This document shows positions 27,748 through 36,541 of a stretch of DNA of 64,000 nucleotides, one piece after another. This stretch comes from CAWKPF01 sp963851415. Lineage in GTDB: Bacteria; Acidobacteriota; Thermoanaerobaculia; Multivoradales; Multivoraceae. A program made the position numbers and the translations under genes. Under the pieces are notes generated by a model that worked only from the letters and a program-made list of their open reading frames with translations, was not told where the DNA came from and made no database searches. The stretch lies in the NCBI GenBank assembly GCA_963851415.1, contig CAWKPF010000002.1:3968001-4032000 (forward strand), given 5' to 3'. Numbering within the stretch: the first letter of the stretch is position 1; each line of letters begins with the position of its first letter.

Positions 27748-30700
27748 ATGATTTGCACCCACTGCGGCACCGATCTTCCCCAGACCGAGGTGATCTGTGC
27801 TCGCTGTGGCACCCCGGCGCCGGGGAGCGAGCCCGCGACCCTGCTTCTGGAAGAAGACGCCACCCTGATCGGCGCTCCGGGGGAAGGAGAAGAGGACGCC
27901 ACCCTGATCGGCGGCCCGGGAGCCGGAGACGAGGACAGGAGCGACCGCCCCGCGTCGGACTTCGATGGGACCCTTGTCGACGGGGAGCCGGTTCCGGCTC
28001 GCGTTGGCGTGGACTCCGGACCGCTCGATGTCGGCATGCCCTTCGGTGAGCGCTACGTCATCCTGAAGCAGCTGGGAGTGGGTGGCATGGGTGCCGTCTA
28101 CCAGGTCTGGGATCAGGAACTGGGCGTTCCGGTCGCGCTCAAGGTGATCCGGACCCAGGCCGAGGACGAGCTGATGGCCGCCGAGATGTCGGCCCGGTTC
28201 AAGCGCGAGCTCCTGCTCGCCAGAGAGGTCACCCACAAGAACGTCGTACGGATCCACGACCTCGGCGAGGTCGAGGGGATGAAGTACTTCACCATGTCCT
28301 ACGTCAAGGGCGAGGATCTTTCGACGATCCTCGCCGAGACGGGGCGCACGACGATCGAGCGTTCCCTCGAGATCTTCCGACAGGTCGTCGACGGCATGAT
28401 CGCGGCGCATGAGAAGGGAATCGTTCATCGCGACCTCAAACCGGCCAACATCATGATCGACGAGGAGGGGAACGCCCTCCTGATGGATTTCGGCATCGCC
28501 CGCTCGTCCGGGCCGGCGGGGCCGGGCGGACAGGACTCCCTGGCCAAACGAATCGATCCGGACACTCTCGAGTCCGGCGATGCCGTGAACCTGGGGGAGA
28601 CGATCGTGGGCACGATCGTCGGGACCCTCGAGTACATGGCTCCCGAGCAGTTTCGTGGACAGGTCGTCGACGAGCGTGCCGACGTCTATGCCCTGGGCCT
28701 GATCCTGTACGACATGATTCTCGGCCGCCAACGGGTCCGCTCGGCAAAGAGTGCGATCGCCGAGGTCAAGCGGCGCATCCGCGATGCCCCTCTTTCGCCG
28801 CGTACGATCGACCAGACGATTCCCGAGCCACTCGATCAGTTGATCGACAAGTGCCTCTGCCCGGACCCGGAGGAGCGCTTCCAGAGCACCACCGAGCTCA
28901 AGCAAGCGCTCGACCTCCTGGACGAATCGGGGGAGCTTCTTCCGGATGCCACTCGGCGACGCAGGATCCTGACCGCGGCGGGAGTGGCCGGAGCGATCGT
29001 CGCGGTCGCCTCGACGTATTTCCTCGCGCGAGGCAATGTGGTGGTGGAGCCCGATCCCATGACGGTGCTGGTCTCCGACTTCGTCAACGACACGGGTGAC
29101 CCGACACTCAGCGGCACGGTCGAGCAGGCGCTGGCGATTGCTCTGGAAGGGGCCTCCTTCATCAACATGTACCCCCGCGGTACTGCGCTCGAGACCGCGG
29201 AGGAGCTCAACCCGGGTGGCGGGCTCGACGCCGATGCCGCCCGGTTGATTTCGGTCCGTGAGGGGATCGATGCCGTGTTCACGGGCCGCATCGAGCCTGC
29301 GGGACGCGGATATCGAGTCGAGGTCGAAGGTCTCGACCCCGCACTCGAGCCGGGTGAGGGAAGACCGCTCGCGGCGGCTCGCGCTCGAGCAGGGAGTCGG
29401 GACGAGATCCTCGAGGCCGTCGCTCGACTGACCACCGAGCTTCGCCAGGAGCTCGGCGACACGGCGCCGAAGGCGGGGCAGGACGCCGCTGCCGAGACCT
29501 TTACCGCGTCCTCGATCGAGGCGATGCAGGCGTACGCGACAGGACAGGATCTCTTCTACCAGGGCGATTTCGAGGGGGCGATCGCCGCCTATGAGCGTGC
29601 AATTGAGGAGGATCCACAGTTCGGTCGCGCCTTCGCGGGCCTCGGAGTCTCCTACAACAACCTCCAGCAGCCGGAGAAGGCGGAGGAGAGCTACCAACAG
29701 GCCCTCCAGCAGCTCGATCGGATGTCCGAGCGTGAGCGCTATCGAACCCTGGGCGGCTACTACCTCATCGTTTCGCGCAACTACCGCAAGGCGATCGAGA
29801 ACTACGAGAAGCTGGTCGAGCTCTACCCCGCGGACCGCGCGGGTCACGCCAACCTGGCTCTCGCCTCCCTCTACAACGGAGACTACGATCGCGCCATGAG
29901 CGAGGGGGCGGCGGCGCTCGAGCTCGAGCCCAACAATGTCGTGCAGCGAATCAACTACGCCAGCTACTCGCTCTACGCGGGGGACTTCGAGCGCGCCCGA
30001 GCGGAGGCGGAGGCGTTGCTGAAGGAGCAACCGGAATTCGGCTATGCCCAGCTCATCCGGGCTCGGGCGGCGCTGGGAGCGGGTGACGAGGCCGCGGCGC
30101 GGCTCGCCTACGGGAAGCTGGCGGGACCGTCCGGCTTCGGTTCGCTGGCGGTCGTGGGCATGGCGGATCTGGAGCTCTATCTCGGAAGGCCCGATCGCGC
30201 GATCGAGTACCTCGAGGAGGCGGAGTTGGCACGCCAGGGCAATCGGAGCTCGGCCGCGGAGGACGTGATCCGTGCAGAGGCTCTACTGGCACTCGGTCGC
30301 GACGCCGAAGCGCTCGAGTGGGCTCGCCGCGCGGCATCGTTGAGCGAGCAGGAGAGCGTTCTCTATCCTGCGGCGAGGGTGCTGATGCTCTCCGGTGAAA
30401 CGGAAGAGGCGATCCAGATCGCCAAGCGACTGCAGAACATGTTGCAGAGTCAGACGGTCGCCTACGCTCGGCTGCTCGAGGGGGAGATCGCGCTGCGCGA
30501 CGAGAGGTTGTTCGATGCCCTGGAGTCCCTTCGCGACGGTCAGCAGCGCCATCCGAACTGGATCGCGAATCTCCTCCTCGGGGTTGCCTATGTTCAGGCC
30601 GACCAGTTTCCCGAAGCGGTCGACGAGCTCACGCGGTGTGTCGGCAACCTGGGCGCAGCGACCGATGTCTTCGTCGCGGATCTCGCCACGCAGCGCTACT

Positions 30701-30858
30701 ACCCCGTGGCCCTGTACTGGTTGGCACGGGCCCAGGACGGACTCGGAAACGGCGCGGCCGCAGAGGAGAATCTCCGACGCTACGTCGAGATCCGTGGCGG
30801 GTCGACGGCGCCCGATCCGATGCTCCAGTGGGCTCGAGAGCGCTTGGACGCGCAGTAG
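27748..30858 (+). CDS. Transmembrane Ser/Thr protein kinase with N-terminal zinc ribbon and C-terminal TPRs
   Basis: 1036 residues. A zinc ribbon opens the protein (CTHCG-x9-CARCG, residues 3-21), then an acidic linker with DATLIG twice and DGTLVDG once. The Hanks-type kinase (about 97-395) has GVGGMGAVY, Lys132 (VALKVI), HRDLKPANIM (Asp229), DFGIA (Asp247) and APEQF: all catalytic residues present. One membrane span lies near 410-430. The outer part starts with a domain common in such kinases (VLVSDFVNDTGDPTLSGTVEQAL) and ends in about ten TPR-like helices (about 590-1030). It phosphorylates cytoplasmic targets in response to an external or periplasmic protein contact (family-level inference). 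It lies 68 bp before the arrestin-like operon, which it may regulate or join. Confidence 0.92.
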   Translation: MICTHCGTDLPQTEVICARCGTPAPGSEPATLLLEEDATLIGAPGEGEEDATLIGGPGAGDEDRSDRPASDFDGTLVDGEPVPARVGVDSGPLDVGMPFGERYVILKQLGVGGMGAVYQVWDQELGVPVALKVIRTQAEDELMAAEMSARFKRELLLAREVTHKNVVRIHDLGEVEGMKYFTMSYVKGEDLSTILAETGRTTIERSLEIFRQVVDGMIAAHEKGIVHRDLKPANIMIDEEGNALLMDFGIARSSGPAGPGGQDSLAKRIDPDTLESGDAVNLGETIVGTIVGTLEYMAPEQFRGQVVDERADVYALGLILYDMILGRQRVRSAKSAIAEVKRRIRDAPLSPRTIDQTIPEPLDQLIDKCLCPDPEERFQSTTELKQALDLLDESGELLPDATRRRRILTAAGVAGAIVAVASTYFLARGNVVVEPDPMTVLVSDFVNDTGDPTLSGTVEQALAIALEGASFINMYPRGTALETAEELNPGGGLDADAARLISVREGIDAVFTGRIEPAGRGYRVEVEGLDPALEPGEGRPLAAARARAGSRDEILEAVARLTTELRQELGDTAPKAGQDAAAETFTASSIEAMQAYATGQDLFYQGDFEGAIAAYERAIEEDPQFGRAFAGLGVSYNNLQQPEKAEESYQQALQQLDRMSERERYRTLGGYYLIVSRNYRKAIENYEKLVELYPADRAGHANLALASLYNGDYDRAMSEGAAALELEPNNVVQRINYASYSLYAGDFERARAEAEALLKEQPEFGYAQLIRARAALGAGDEAAARLAYGKLAGPSGFGSLAVVGMADLELYLGRPDRAIEYLEEAELARQGNRSSAAEDVIRAEALLALGRDAEALEWARRAASLSEQESVLYPAARVLMLSGETEEAIQIAKRLQNMLQSQTVAYARLLEGEIALRDERLFDALESLRDGQQRHPNWIANLLLGVAYVQADQFPEAVDELTRCVGNLGAATDVFVADLATQRYYPVALYWLARAQDGLGNGAAAEENLRRYVEIRGGSTAPDPMLQWARERLDAQ

Positions 30859-30926
30859 GTTCCGGGACCTGATCGGCTTGCTCGGTATGAGGTCCCAGGC
30901 AACGGTTGCGCACGGGATGACGTGAG

Positions 30927-31394
30927 ATGTCGCCGAACGACTCGATCTCGCCGGGCTCCGATGCCGAGCTGGAGCTCCGTTTGCCGGAGGGGCGCACCGG
31001 GTTTGCGCCAGGGCAACCCATCGAGGTCGAGGCGCGCTGGTGGCTGCGCGAGCCGGCGGAGACGATCGAGCTGCGTCTGGTCTGGTACACCAGCGGCCGT
31101 GGCGATCAGGATGTCGAGATCGTCGAAGTCCGGCGACTGCTGGGCGCCGCACAGGGTGCACCCGCGAACTACTACGGACAGGGGCAGACGGGAAGTCGGA
31201 CCGTGCAGTTGGAGCTGCCGCCAGAGCCCTACTCCTTCTCCGGGCAGCTGATCACCCTGACCTGGGCACTCGAGCTGGTGGTCGACGAGGGGCGGGCTTC
31301 GACGCGTCGTGACATCGTGAGCGCTCCGGGAGGCACCGAGGTCCGACTACGCGCGATCGAACCGGCAGCCTCAGGGTCGGGGCCCAGCCCTTGA
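30927..31394 (+). CDS. Arrestin-like beta-sandwich protein of unknown function
   Basis: 155 residues, no signal peptide and no membrane span. Strand pattern and motifs (FAPGQPIEVEARWWL near 25-40; PEPYSFSGQLITLTWALEL near 103-121) resemble bacterial arrestin-like/SpoOM-type folds, where the second motif precedes the last strands. This is fold recognition by eye. Its stop overlaps the TTG start of the next gene by 4 bases (TTGA), so it is translationally coupled to the DUF3592 protein, whose own C-terminus shows the same pattern. Confidence 0.6.
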   Translation: MSPNDSISPGSDAELELRLPEGRTGFAPGQPIEVEARWWLREPAETIELRLVWYTSGRGDQDVEIVEVRRLLGAAQGAPANYYGQGQTGSRTVQLELPPEPYSFSGQLITLTWALELVVDEGRASTRRDIVSAPGGTEVRLRAIEPAASGSGPSP

Positions 31395-32680
31395 GGTTCT
31401 CGCTGGGAAGGCGTCGGCGTGATCGGGGGTCGAGCGATCGGCCTCCCGATCACAGAGCCGTGTCGGTGCGCCAGAGCGGCTCGAGAGTCGGCGGCGGTTG
31501 TGTGAGCCTCTTCTTCGGGATCTTCCTCCTGGCCGGTTTGGGTTTCCTCTTTCCGTTCGCCAAGGCGGCCTGGCAGATGGTCGAATCCAGGGGGTGGGAG
31601 GAGGTCGATTGCCGGGTAGTGTCGAGCCGGCTCGGCTCGAGCTCCGACGACGACGGAACCACCTACCGTGTGGAGATCACCTTCGAGTACGCCTACCTCG
31701 GCGAGGAGAGAACCGGTGATCGGCACGATTTCCTGTCGTCGATGTACACCAGCGGGAGCAAAGGCAAGCAGCGCCTTGTCGACCGGTATTCCGCCGGGAG
31801 CTCATGTCGGGCCTGGGTCGATCCGCAGAACCCTTCGCAGGCGGTTCTCGATCGAGGGCCCAGTGCTGCGATGGGGTTCGCGCTGATTCCGCTGGTTTTC
31901 GTTCTCGTGGGAGGGGGAGGTGTCGCTGCAGGCCTGGGCTGGGGGTTCTTCGAGCGTCTGGGCAGGAAGGGGGCGAAGCCGTCGCAGGTGGGGAGGGCGG
32001 TGACTCCTTCTCGAGAGATCCCGTCGGGTCCGCTCGTTCTGAAACCGGCGATGGGGCCGGTGGGCAAGGTCGTGGGCATTCTCGCCGTGGCGGGTTTCTG
32101 GAACGGTATCGTCGGGATCTTCGTGGTTCAACTGTGGAAGGACTGGTCGAGCGGGGCCTTCGACTGGTTCCGGTTCCTCTTCCTGATTCCCTTCGAGTTG
32201 ATTGGCCTCGGTCTGCTCGGAGCCATTCCCTACGTCGTCCTGCAGTCGTTCAACCCCCGAGCGATCCTCGAATTGGATCGATCGAACCTCGCCCTGGGGG
32301 ACGAGGTGGATCTCCGATGGCGCTTTCGAGGGCGGACGGCTCGTTTGCGGCGCCTGACGCTACGACTGAAAGGTCAGGAGTCGGCGAGCTATACGGTAGG
32401 AACCGATACGCGAACGGTGACCTCGACCTTTCACGAAGAGATCGTCTTCGAGACCCGGCATCTCCAGGCGATGAAGATCGGCGCGGCGCGGCTGCGAATT
32501 CCCGGTGACTCGATGCACACCTTCAAGGCTCCCAGAAACCGGATCGAGTGGTGCCTCGAGCTGCACGGGGAGATCCCCCGCTGGCCCGACGTGGACGACA
32601 GCTACCCGCTGGACATCGCCCCCCACGCGGACACCGCTCGGGCCGGTGACGGCAAAACGGATGCCTCGGAAGACAGGTGA
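31391..32680 (+). CDS. DUF3592-type membrane protein with C-terminal arrestin-like domain
   Basis: 429 residues from a TTG overlapping the upstream stop; a later GTG near 31459 is possible. One span lies near 35-60, followed by a DUF3592 domain (DCRVVSSRLGSSSDDDGTTYRVEITFEYAYLG with CRAWVDPQNPSQAVL), a span near 158-182, and two more near 225-285. The last 140 residues look arrestin-like (LGDEVDLRWRFRG ... HTFKAPRNRIEWCLELHG followed by IPRWPDVDDSYPLDI). The arrangement suggests a membrane-anchored scaffold with an outer DUF3592 part. Function unknown. It overlaps the next gene by 4 bases (GTGA). Confidence 0.75.
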   Translation: MRFSLGRRRRDRGSSDRPPDHRAVSVRQSGSRVGGGCVSLFFGIFLLAGLGFLFPFAKAAWQMVESRGWEEVDCRVVSSRLGSSSDDDGTTYRVEITFEYAYLGEERTGDRHDFLSSMYTSGSKGKQRLVDRYSAGSSCRAWVDPQNPSQAVLDRGPSAAMGFALIPLVFVLVGGGGVAAGLGWGFFERLGRKGAKPSQVGRAVTPSREIPSGPLVLKPAMGPVGKVVGILAVAGFWNGIVGIFVVQLWKDWSSGAFDWFRFLFLIPFELIGLGLLGAIPYVVLQSFNPRAILELDRSNLALGDEVDLRWRFRGRTARLRRLTLRLKGQESASYTVGTDTRTVTSTFHEEIVFETRHLQAMKIGAARLRIPGDSMHTFKAPRNRIEWCLELHGEIPRWPDVDDSYPLDIAPHADTARAGDGKTDASEDR

Positions 32681-33408
32681 GACGGGTGCGACCTGCGGAC
32701 AATCCCTTTCGCGCCCAGCGCATCGACGCACTCGCGTTCCGCATCGAGCGAACGCGATGGAGCCGGGCCCTGGAGCGATTCGAGAAGGAGCGCTGGGCGG
32801 GTGCAGTGGTCGGTCCTCATGGGCACGGCAAGAGTACAGCGCTGCGGCGCTTGCACGAGCACCTCGAATCGGAGGGTCGGACGGTGCGCTATCTCCGTGC
32901 CGATCGGGAGCCGACACTGCGTCGACTGTTGCGCGGCGCCGAGCCCGAATCGGTCTTTCTCCTGGACGGGGTCGAGCGTCTCGGTCTGTTCGCACGCCGA
33001 TCCCTACAGGCCCGGGTCCGGCGACACGGAGGAGTGGTGGTGACTCTCCACCAGGCGGGCCTTCTGCCGACGTGCCTACGCTGTCGCACGAGTGTCGCCC
33101 TGCTGGAGGCGCTGGTCGAGGAATTGACCCTCGACGTCGCGCCTCGAGCTCGCCAGTTGCTGCCCGAGCTGTTTGCCCGTCACCGGGGAAATCTTCGGCG
33201 CTGCCTCTTCGAGCTCTACGATCGCTGGCCCGACCTGTCAGACGCTTCAGCGCAGGCGGTGCACCGGGCGGAGGAAGAGGAGCGAGAGCAGACCGATCGC
33301 AGCCGCTGCGACCCCGTTCGCCACCAGCGTGGTGGACGCGTCGAAGCGACTGGTGAGCAGCCCGGCCTGGCCGTAGCCGATCGGCATCGAGGCGAAGAAG
33401 ACGAGTGA
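32677..33408 (+). CDS. P-loop ATPase, third gene of the arrestin-like operon
   Basis: 243 residues from a GTG overlapping the upstream stop. Walker A is GPHGHGKST (Lys52), and Walker B is SVFLLDGVE (Asp97) followed by a sensor-like strand VVVTLHQAG. A CLRC pair sits near 128-131. It resembles small STAND/ExeA-type AAA ATPases, without a recognisable DNA-binding domain. The last 53 residues, from base 33247 on, are antisense to the MFS gene and are low-complexity and charged. The original C-terminus may therefore have ended near 33250. Tight overlap of all three genes says the ATPase works with the arrestin-like proteins. Confidence 0.7.
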   Translation: MRRVRPADNPFRAQRIDALAFRIERTRWSRALERFEKERWAGAVVGPHGHGKSTALRRLHEHLESEGRTVRYLRADREPTLRRLLRGAEPESVFLLDGVERLGLFARRSLQARVRRHGGVVVTLHQAGLLPTCLRCRTSVALLEALVEELTLDVAPRARQLLPELFARHRGNLRRCLFELYDRWPDLSDASAQAVHRAEEEEREQTDRSRCDPVRHQRGGRVEATGEQPGLAVADRHRGEEDE

Positions 33409-34503
33409 GTACATGCTCATCACGCGGCCCATCATCCGAGCCTCGGTGTTTTCTTGAATGAGGGCGACGACGTAGTTGATGAAGACCGAAGCGCCCATGC
33501 CCCAGGCCACCAGCAAGGTTGCGGAGAGCGGGAGACTCCGGCTCGATCCGTAGGCCACCAGGACCAGGCCGCCCGCCAGGTTCGATGCGCAGATCGCGTA
33601 GCCGCGGCGCGGGAAGGGACGAATCGTGAGCAGAATCGAGCCGAGAAAGACGCCTGAACCGAAGCAGCCCCAGAGGATGCCGACCCACTTGTCGGTGGCT
33701 TGGAAGATGTCGGGCACCACCAGGGGCACCGTCACCGCGAAGGGGCCGATGAAGAAGACGCCGGGGATGGCACCGAGCAGGAGAAGGCTCGAGATGGTGG
33801 GCTCCGAGCGAACGTAGCGGAGCCCGTCGACCAGGTCGCCCAGCACGTCGCGGCCGGTGAGGGTCGGCTGGTCGGTACGGATTCCGGCGAAGAAGGCGGC
33901 GGCCAGGATCAGGAGGCCGACCTCGGCACCGAAAGCGACGGTGAGCCCGCGATAGTCGGTGAGCAGACCTCCGACCGTCGGGCCGAGAAACTGCAGCGCT
34001 GCCATGTAGCCCATGGTGCCGAAGATGACCCCGTTCTGGAGCTGGCTGCGCCCGACCAGCTGGGGAAGCATGCTCTGTCGAGCCGGGTTGGTGAAGGCGC
34101 CAGCGCAGCCCACCGCCGCCGCCAGGGGGAAGACCGGCCAGATGCTCTCGACCTCCATCGCGGACAGAAAGACGTACGCGAGCGAGACCAGGGCGGCGAC
34201 CGCGAAGGTGCGCACCAGGATCTGGCGACGCTCGACCCGGTCGGCGATCGTACCTCCCACCAGCGCGACAGCCGCTGCAGGCGCCGTCTGGGCGATCAGG
34301 GCAGCAGAGATGGCAAGCGCTCTGACTTCCAGATCGACTCGATCGCGAATGAAGATCGGGACCGTGACCGCCTGGATGCCGACCCCTGTCCCGGCCACCA
34401 GGGAGGCCAGCCACCATCGTGTGAAGTCCCGAGAACGGAACGGGTTCCGGCCCGAGTCTTCGCCCTCGGTCCCGGTGCCGCGATCGTTGTGCTCGGTCAC
34501 CAT
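33247..34503 (-). CDS. MFS transporter of the EntS/DHA3-like group
   Basis: 418 residues with about 12 hydrophobic spans. It starts with FRSRDFTRWWLASLVAGTGVGIQAVTVPIFI and has the cytosolic loop signature GGTIADRVERRQIL (motif A-like) between spans 2 and 3. This arrangement matches MFS_3/enterobactin-exporter-like proteins and macrolide-type exporters that extrude small molecules. It lies downstream of a glyoxalase-fold protein on the same strand (92 bp gap) and converges on the ATPase gene with a 162-bp overlap. Substrate unknown. Confidence 0.87.
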   Translation of the reverse strand: MVTEHNDRGTGTEGEDSGRNPFRSRDFTRWWLASLVAGTGVGIQAVTVPIFIRDRVDLEVRALAISAALIAQTAPAAAVALVGGTIADRVERRQILVRTFAVAALVSLAYVFLSAMEVESIWPVFPLAAAVGCAGAFTNPARQSMLPQLVGRSQLQNGVIFGTMGYMAALQFLGPTVGGLLTDYRGLTVAFGAEVGLLILAAAFFAGIRTDQPTLTGRDVLGDLVDGLRYVRSEPTISSLLLLGAIPGVFFIGPFAVTVPLVVPDIFQATDKWVGILWGCFGSGVFLGSILLTIRPFPRRGYAICASNLAGGLVLVAYGSSRSLPLSATLLVAWGMGASVFINYVVALIQENTEARMMGRVMSMYSLVFFASMPIGYGQAGLLTSRFDASTTLVANGVAAAAIGLLSLLFLRPVHRLR

Positions 34504-34513
34504 GCGAGGCGGC

Positions 34514-34588
34514 TCAGTCGCCGGCAGGTGCCAGCCAACGATCGACCAGAGCGGCGGAGGTCAGGTCGACGCGGGGGAGGGCGGACAT
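34514..34588 (-). CDS. Possible 24-residue peptide between the VOC and MFS genes
   Basis: ATG at 34588 to TGA at 34514 encodes MSALPRVDLTSAALVDRWL followed by APAGD. It sits 6 bp after the VOC gene stop and 10 bp before the MFS start, so ribosomes could pass through it. It could equally be a fragment of a lost gene or chance. Confidence 0.2.
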   Translation of the reverse strand: MSALPRVDLTSAALVDRWLAPAGD

Positions 34589-34594
34589 GGTCAC

Positions 34595-35002
34595 TCAGGC
34601 TTGCGGTGCGGCAGCCTCGGCGAACATCCAACGATGCCCCTCGAGGTCGACCGCGCGATACATCCGGCTGCCGTGGCTCTCGGTAGGCTCCGCCACCACC
34701 GAGGCTCCGGCTTCGACCGCCCGCCGATGGTGGGCATCGACGTCATCGACGGTGCAGTGCAGTTGGCAGTGCACTGCAGGAAGCTCGCCGGCACTGATCA
34801 GACCCATCTCCGGGTATGCCGACGCCAGAAAGAGAACATTGTCTCCGAGCCCCAGCTCGGCGTGTCCGATGCGGCCATCCTCCATCGGCATGCGGCTCTT
34901 CTCTTCGAAGCCGAAGGCCCGGCACAGGAACTCGATGGCGGCGGGAGCGTCGGAATAGGTCAGGTAGGGGACGATTCGCTGCGGTCCTCGGGGGTAGCTC
35001 AT
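34595..35002 (-). CDS. VOC superfamily (glyoxalase/PhnB-like) protein
   Basis: 135 residues with two beta-alpha-beta-beta-beta modules: IVPYLTYSDAPAAIEFLCRAFGF begins the first, and a second ends RAVDLEGHRWMFAE. The PhnB-like start (VPYL...AIEFY/C) and GHRW ending are typical of uncharacterised single-domain VOC proteins, which may be metal-dependent isomerases, dioxygenases or resistance proteins. The usual Tyr after AIEF is Leu-Cys here. It precedes an MFS exporter on the same strand, suggesting a shared detoxification role (inference). Confidence 0.8.
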   Translation of the reverse strand: MSYPRGPQRIVPYLTYSDAPAAIEFLCRAFGFEEKSRMPMEDGRIGHAELGLGDNVLFLASAYPEMGLISAGELPAVHCQLHCTVDDVDAHHRRAVEAGASVVAEPTESHGSRMYRAVDLEGHRWMFAEAAAPQA

Positions 35003-35107
35003 GTTGGCTCCGGTTCCAGGAATGAAGGGTCGACAGTCTCTACGAGAAGGAGCAATCCGTGAATCAGGTTGAGGTTGCTACGACCAACGATCCAGAGGAG
35101 AGCCCGA

Positions 35108-35612
35108 ATGAAGCTCCATGCTAACGCTCGACTGACCGTTCACGGCAGAATGCTTCTCGTTCAGCGAGTGGTGGAGGAAAGAGTGCCGGTGGCGCAGGCC
35201 GCGGCCCGCGCCGGCGTGAGCGAGCGCACGGCCTATCGGTGGATCCGGCGCGATCGGGAGGAAGGCCAGGATGGGCTGCACGATCGCAGCTCCCGGCCGC
35301 ACCGCAGCCCAGGGAGGACGGCACCGAGGAAGGTGGAGCACATTCTCCGGCTGCGGCGACAAGGCCTGGTGGCCTGGGAGATTGCAAGGCAGGTGAAGGT
35401 GCCGCGCTCCACGGTCTCTCGGATCCTGGGCCAGCGAGGTCTGGGCCGCCTTCGGTGCCTCGAGCCGAAAGAGCCCGTGCGGCGCTACGAGCGGGAGCGT
35501 CCGGGCGAGCTGCTGCACCTGGACACCAAGAAACTCGCTCGGATCACCAAAGGGTCCGGGCCACCGGATCCATGGCGACCGCTCTCGCCGGGTCAAGGGT
35601 GCGGGCTGGGCG
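35108..35612 (+). pseudogene. IS481-type transposase remnant (N-terminal half, frameshifted)
   Basis: The frame encodes the IS481 N-terminus: a helix-turn-helix (VAQAAARAGVSERTAYRWIRR), a second HTH (EIARQVKVPRSTVSRIL) and the DDE-domain entry ERPGELLHLDTKKLARI. At about 35552 the family sequence continues in another frame as GPGHRIHGDRSRRVKGAGWA, so a frameshift has occurred. All remaining catalytic residues are missing because the sequence joins foreign DNA near 35612. Not able to transpose. Confidence 0.8.
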
Positions 35613-36070
35613 CCTCCTTGCAGGTCATCCGACAGAGCGCACTCAGCAACTTCGTGGTCGGCCTGGCGATCGCCGCTCTGGCCCTCGTCACGGCCATGCT
35701 GCTCACCAACCGTCTCACCCGCAACGTCGGCATCCTCACCGTGGGTGCCGAGCGTCTCGCTCGCGGCGATCTTCAGGTGCGGGTGCCCGAGGGATCCAAG
35801 GACGAGCTCGGCCAGCTGGCTCGCACCTTCAACCGGATGGCCCGGGAGCTGAGCGAAAAGGAAGAGCGCATCCTCGAAGAGGAACGACTCCGCAAAGAGC
35901 AGGAGTTCCAGCAACGCATGCTCCAGGCCGAGAACGATCGCAAGAGCCAGGAGCTCGAAGAGGCCCGCCGCTTTCAGCTTTCCCTACTGCCGAATGCCCT
36001 GCCTACCCTTCCTGGACTCGAGATCGGAGTGCACATGACCACCGCGACCGAGGTCGGAAGGGACTACTAG
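35613..36070 (+). pseudogene. Truncated HAMP-domain RsbU/SpoIIE-type phosphatase, fused in frame behind the transposase remnant
   Basis: The sequence enters at VIRQSALSNFVVGLAIAALAL (a membrane span), then a HAMP domain (LTNRLTRNVGILTVGAERLARGDL; DELGQLARTFNRMA), a coiled coil, and the N-terminal signature of a PP2C-type phosphatase (FQLSLLPNALP). It stops inside the metal-site motif: GGDYYDF is expected but GRDY-stop is found at 36070. Sensor and catalytic domains are both lost. The open frame from 35108 to 36070 joins it to the transposase piece, which may be accidental. Confidence 0.75.
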
Positions 36071-36099
36071 CACAAAGACAGAACGGAGTCTTGGATCTA

Positions 36100-36530
36100 T
36101 GGGAACCTGAGTGAGAGTCGCCGTCGTAACCGAAATCGAGTCGACGAGGCAGACATCCGAAAGATCTCCAGAGACCCCAGCTACCGGGCGAAGCGAGCGG
36201 ATATCTGGCTCGTCCAAGACAAAGCGTACGCGGTAGGGCAACCACTTGTTCCAGCCCTCCGGGTTTGTCAGAGGTGCGGCGGCGATACTGCCGTCGGGCT
36301 GCCCACTGCAATCGTCGACGGACGAGTACGTTGTGAGGTTCAAGGTGCATTGGCCCGACAGGTTCTTCCGCGAGCCTTTGATCTCGATGAGTTTGCCCTT
36401 CAATTGTGAAGCGGGGGGGAGACACGGCCCGAACGCCCTGAGCGCGCCAAGGATTCCTCCGCCAGCGACCAGCTCCATTGCTCCAAGCTCGGGATCACCA
36501 TCGCCTCCGGCCCAGCCATCAACTCGGCCC
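36100..36530 (-). pseudogene. Remnant of a paralogue of the IPTL-CTERM protein
   Basis: Read on the minus strand, the segment FGPCLPPASQLKGK ... LSGQCTLNLTTYSSVDDCSG ... VRFVLDEPD ... VCLVDSISV parallels the protein at 36723-37448 (MGPCLPQFPLGQGY ... WGQCDIGLSAYDEEPVCEG ... ECWFDSVEV) in Cys spacing and order. The N-terminus is missing, and no CTERM tail follows. The downstream end runs into the truncated phosphatase. This looks like a decayed tandem duplicate. Confidence 0.5.
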
Positions 36531-36541
36531 TCCTGCACTTG

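Noticed and set aside
26182..30030. Very long minus-strand open frame (about 1280 codons) opposite the secreted protein and kinase genes
   Set aside because: It is the antisense of two convincing genes, His/Asp/Arg-rich with no domain, as expected in high-GC DNA.
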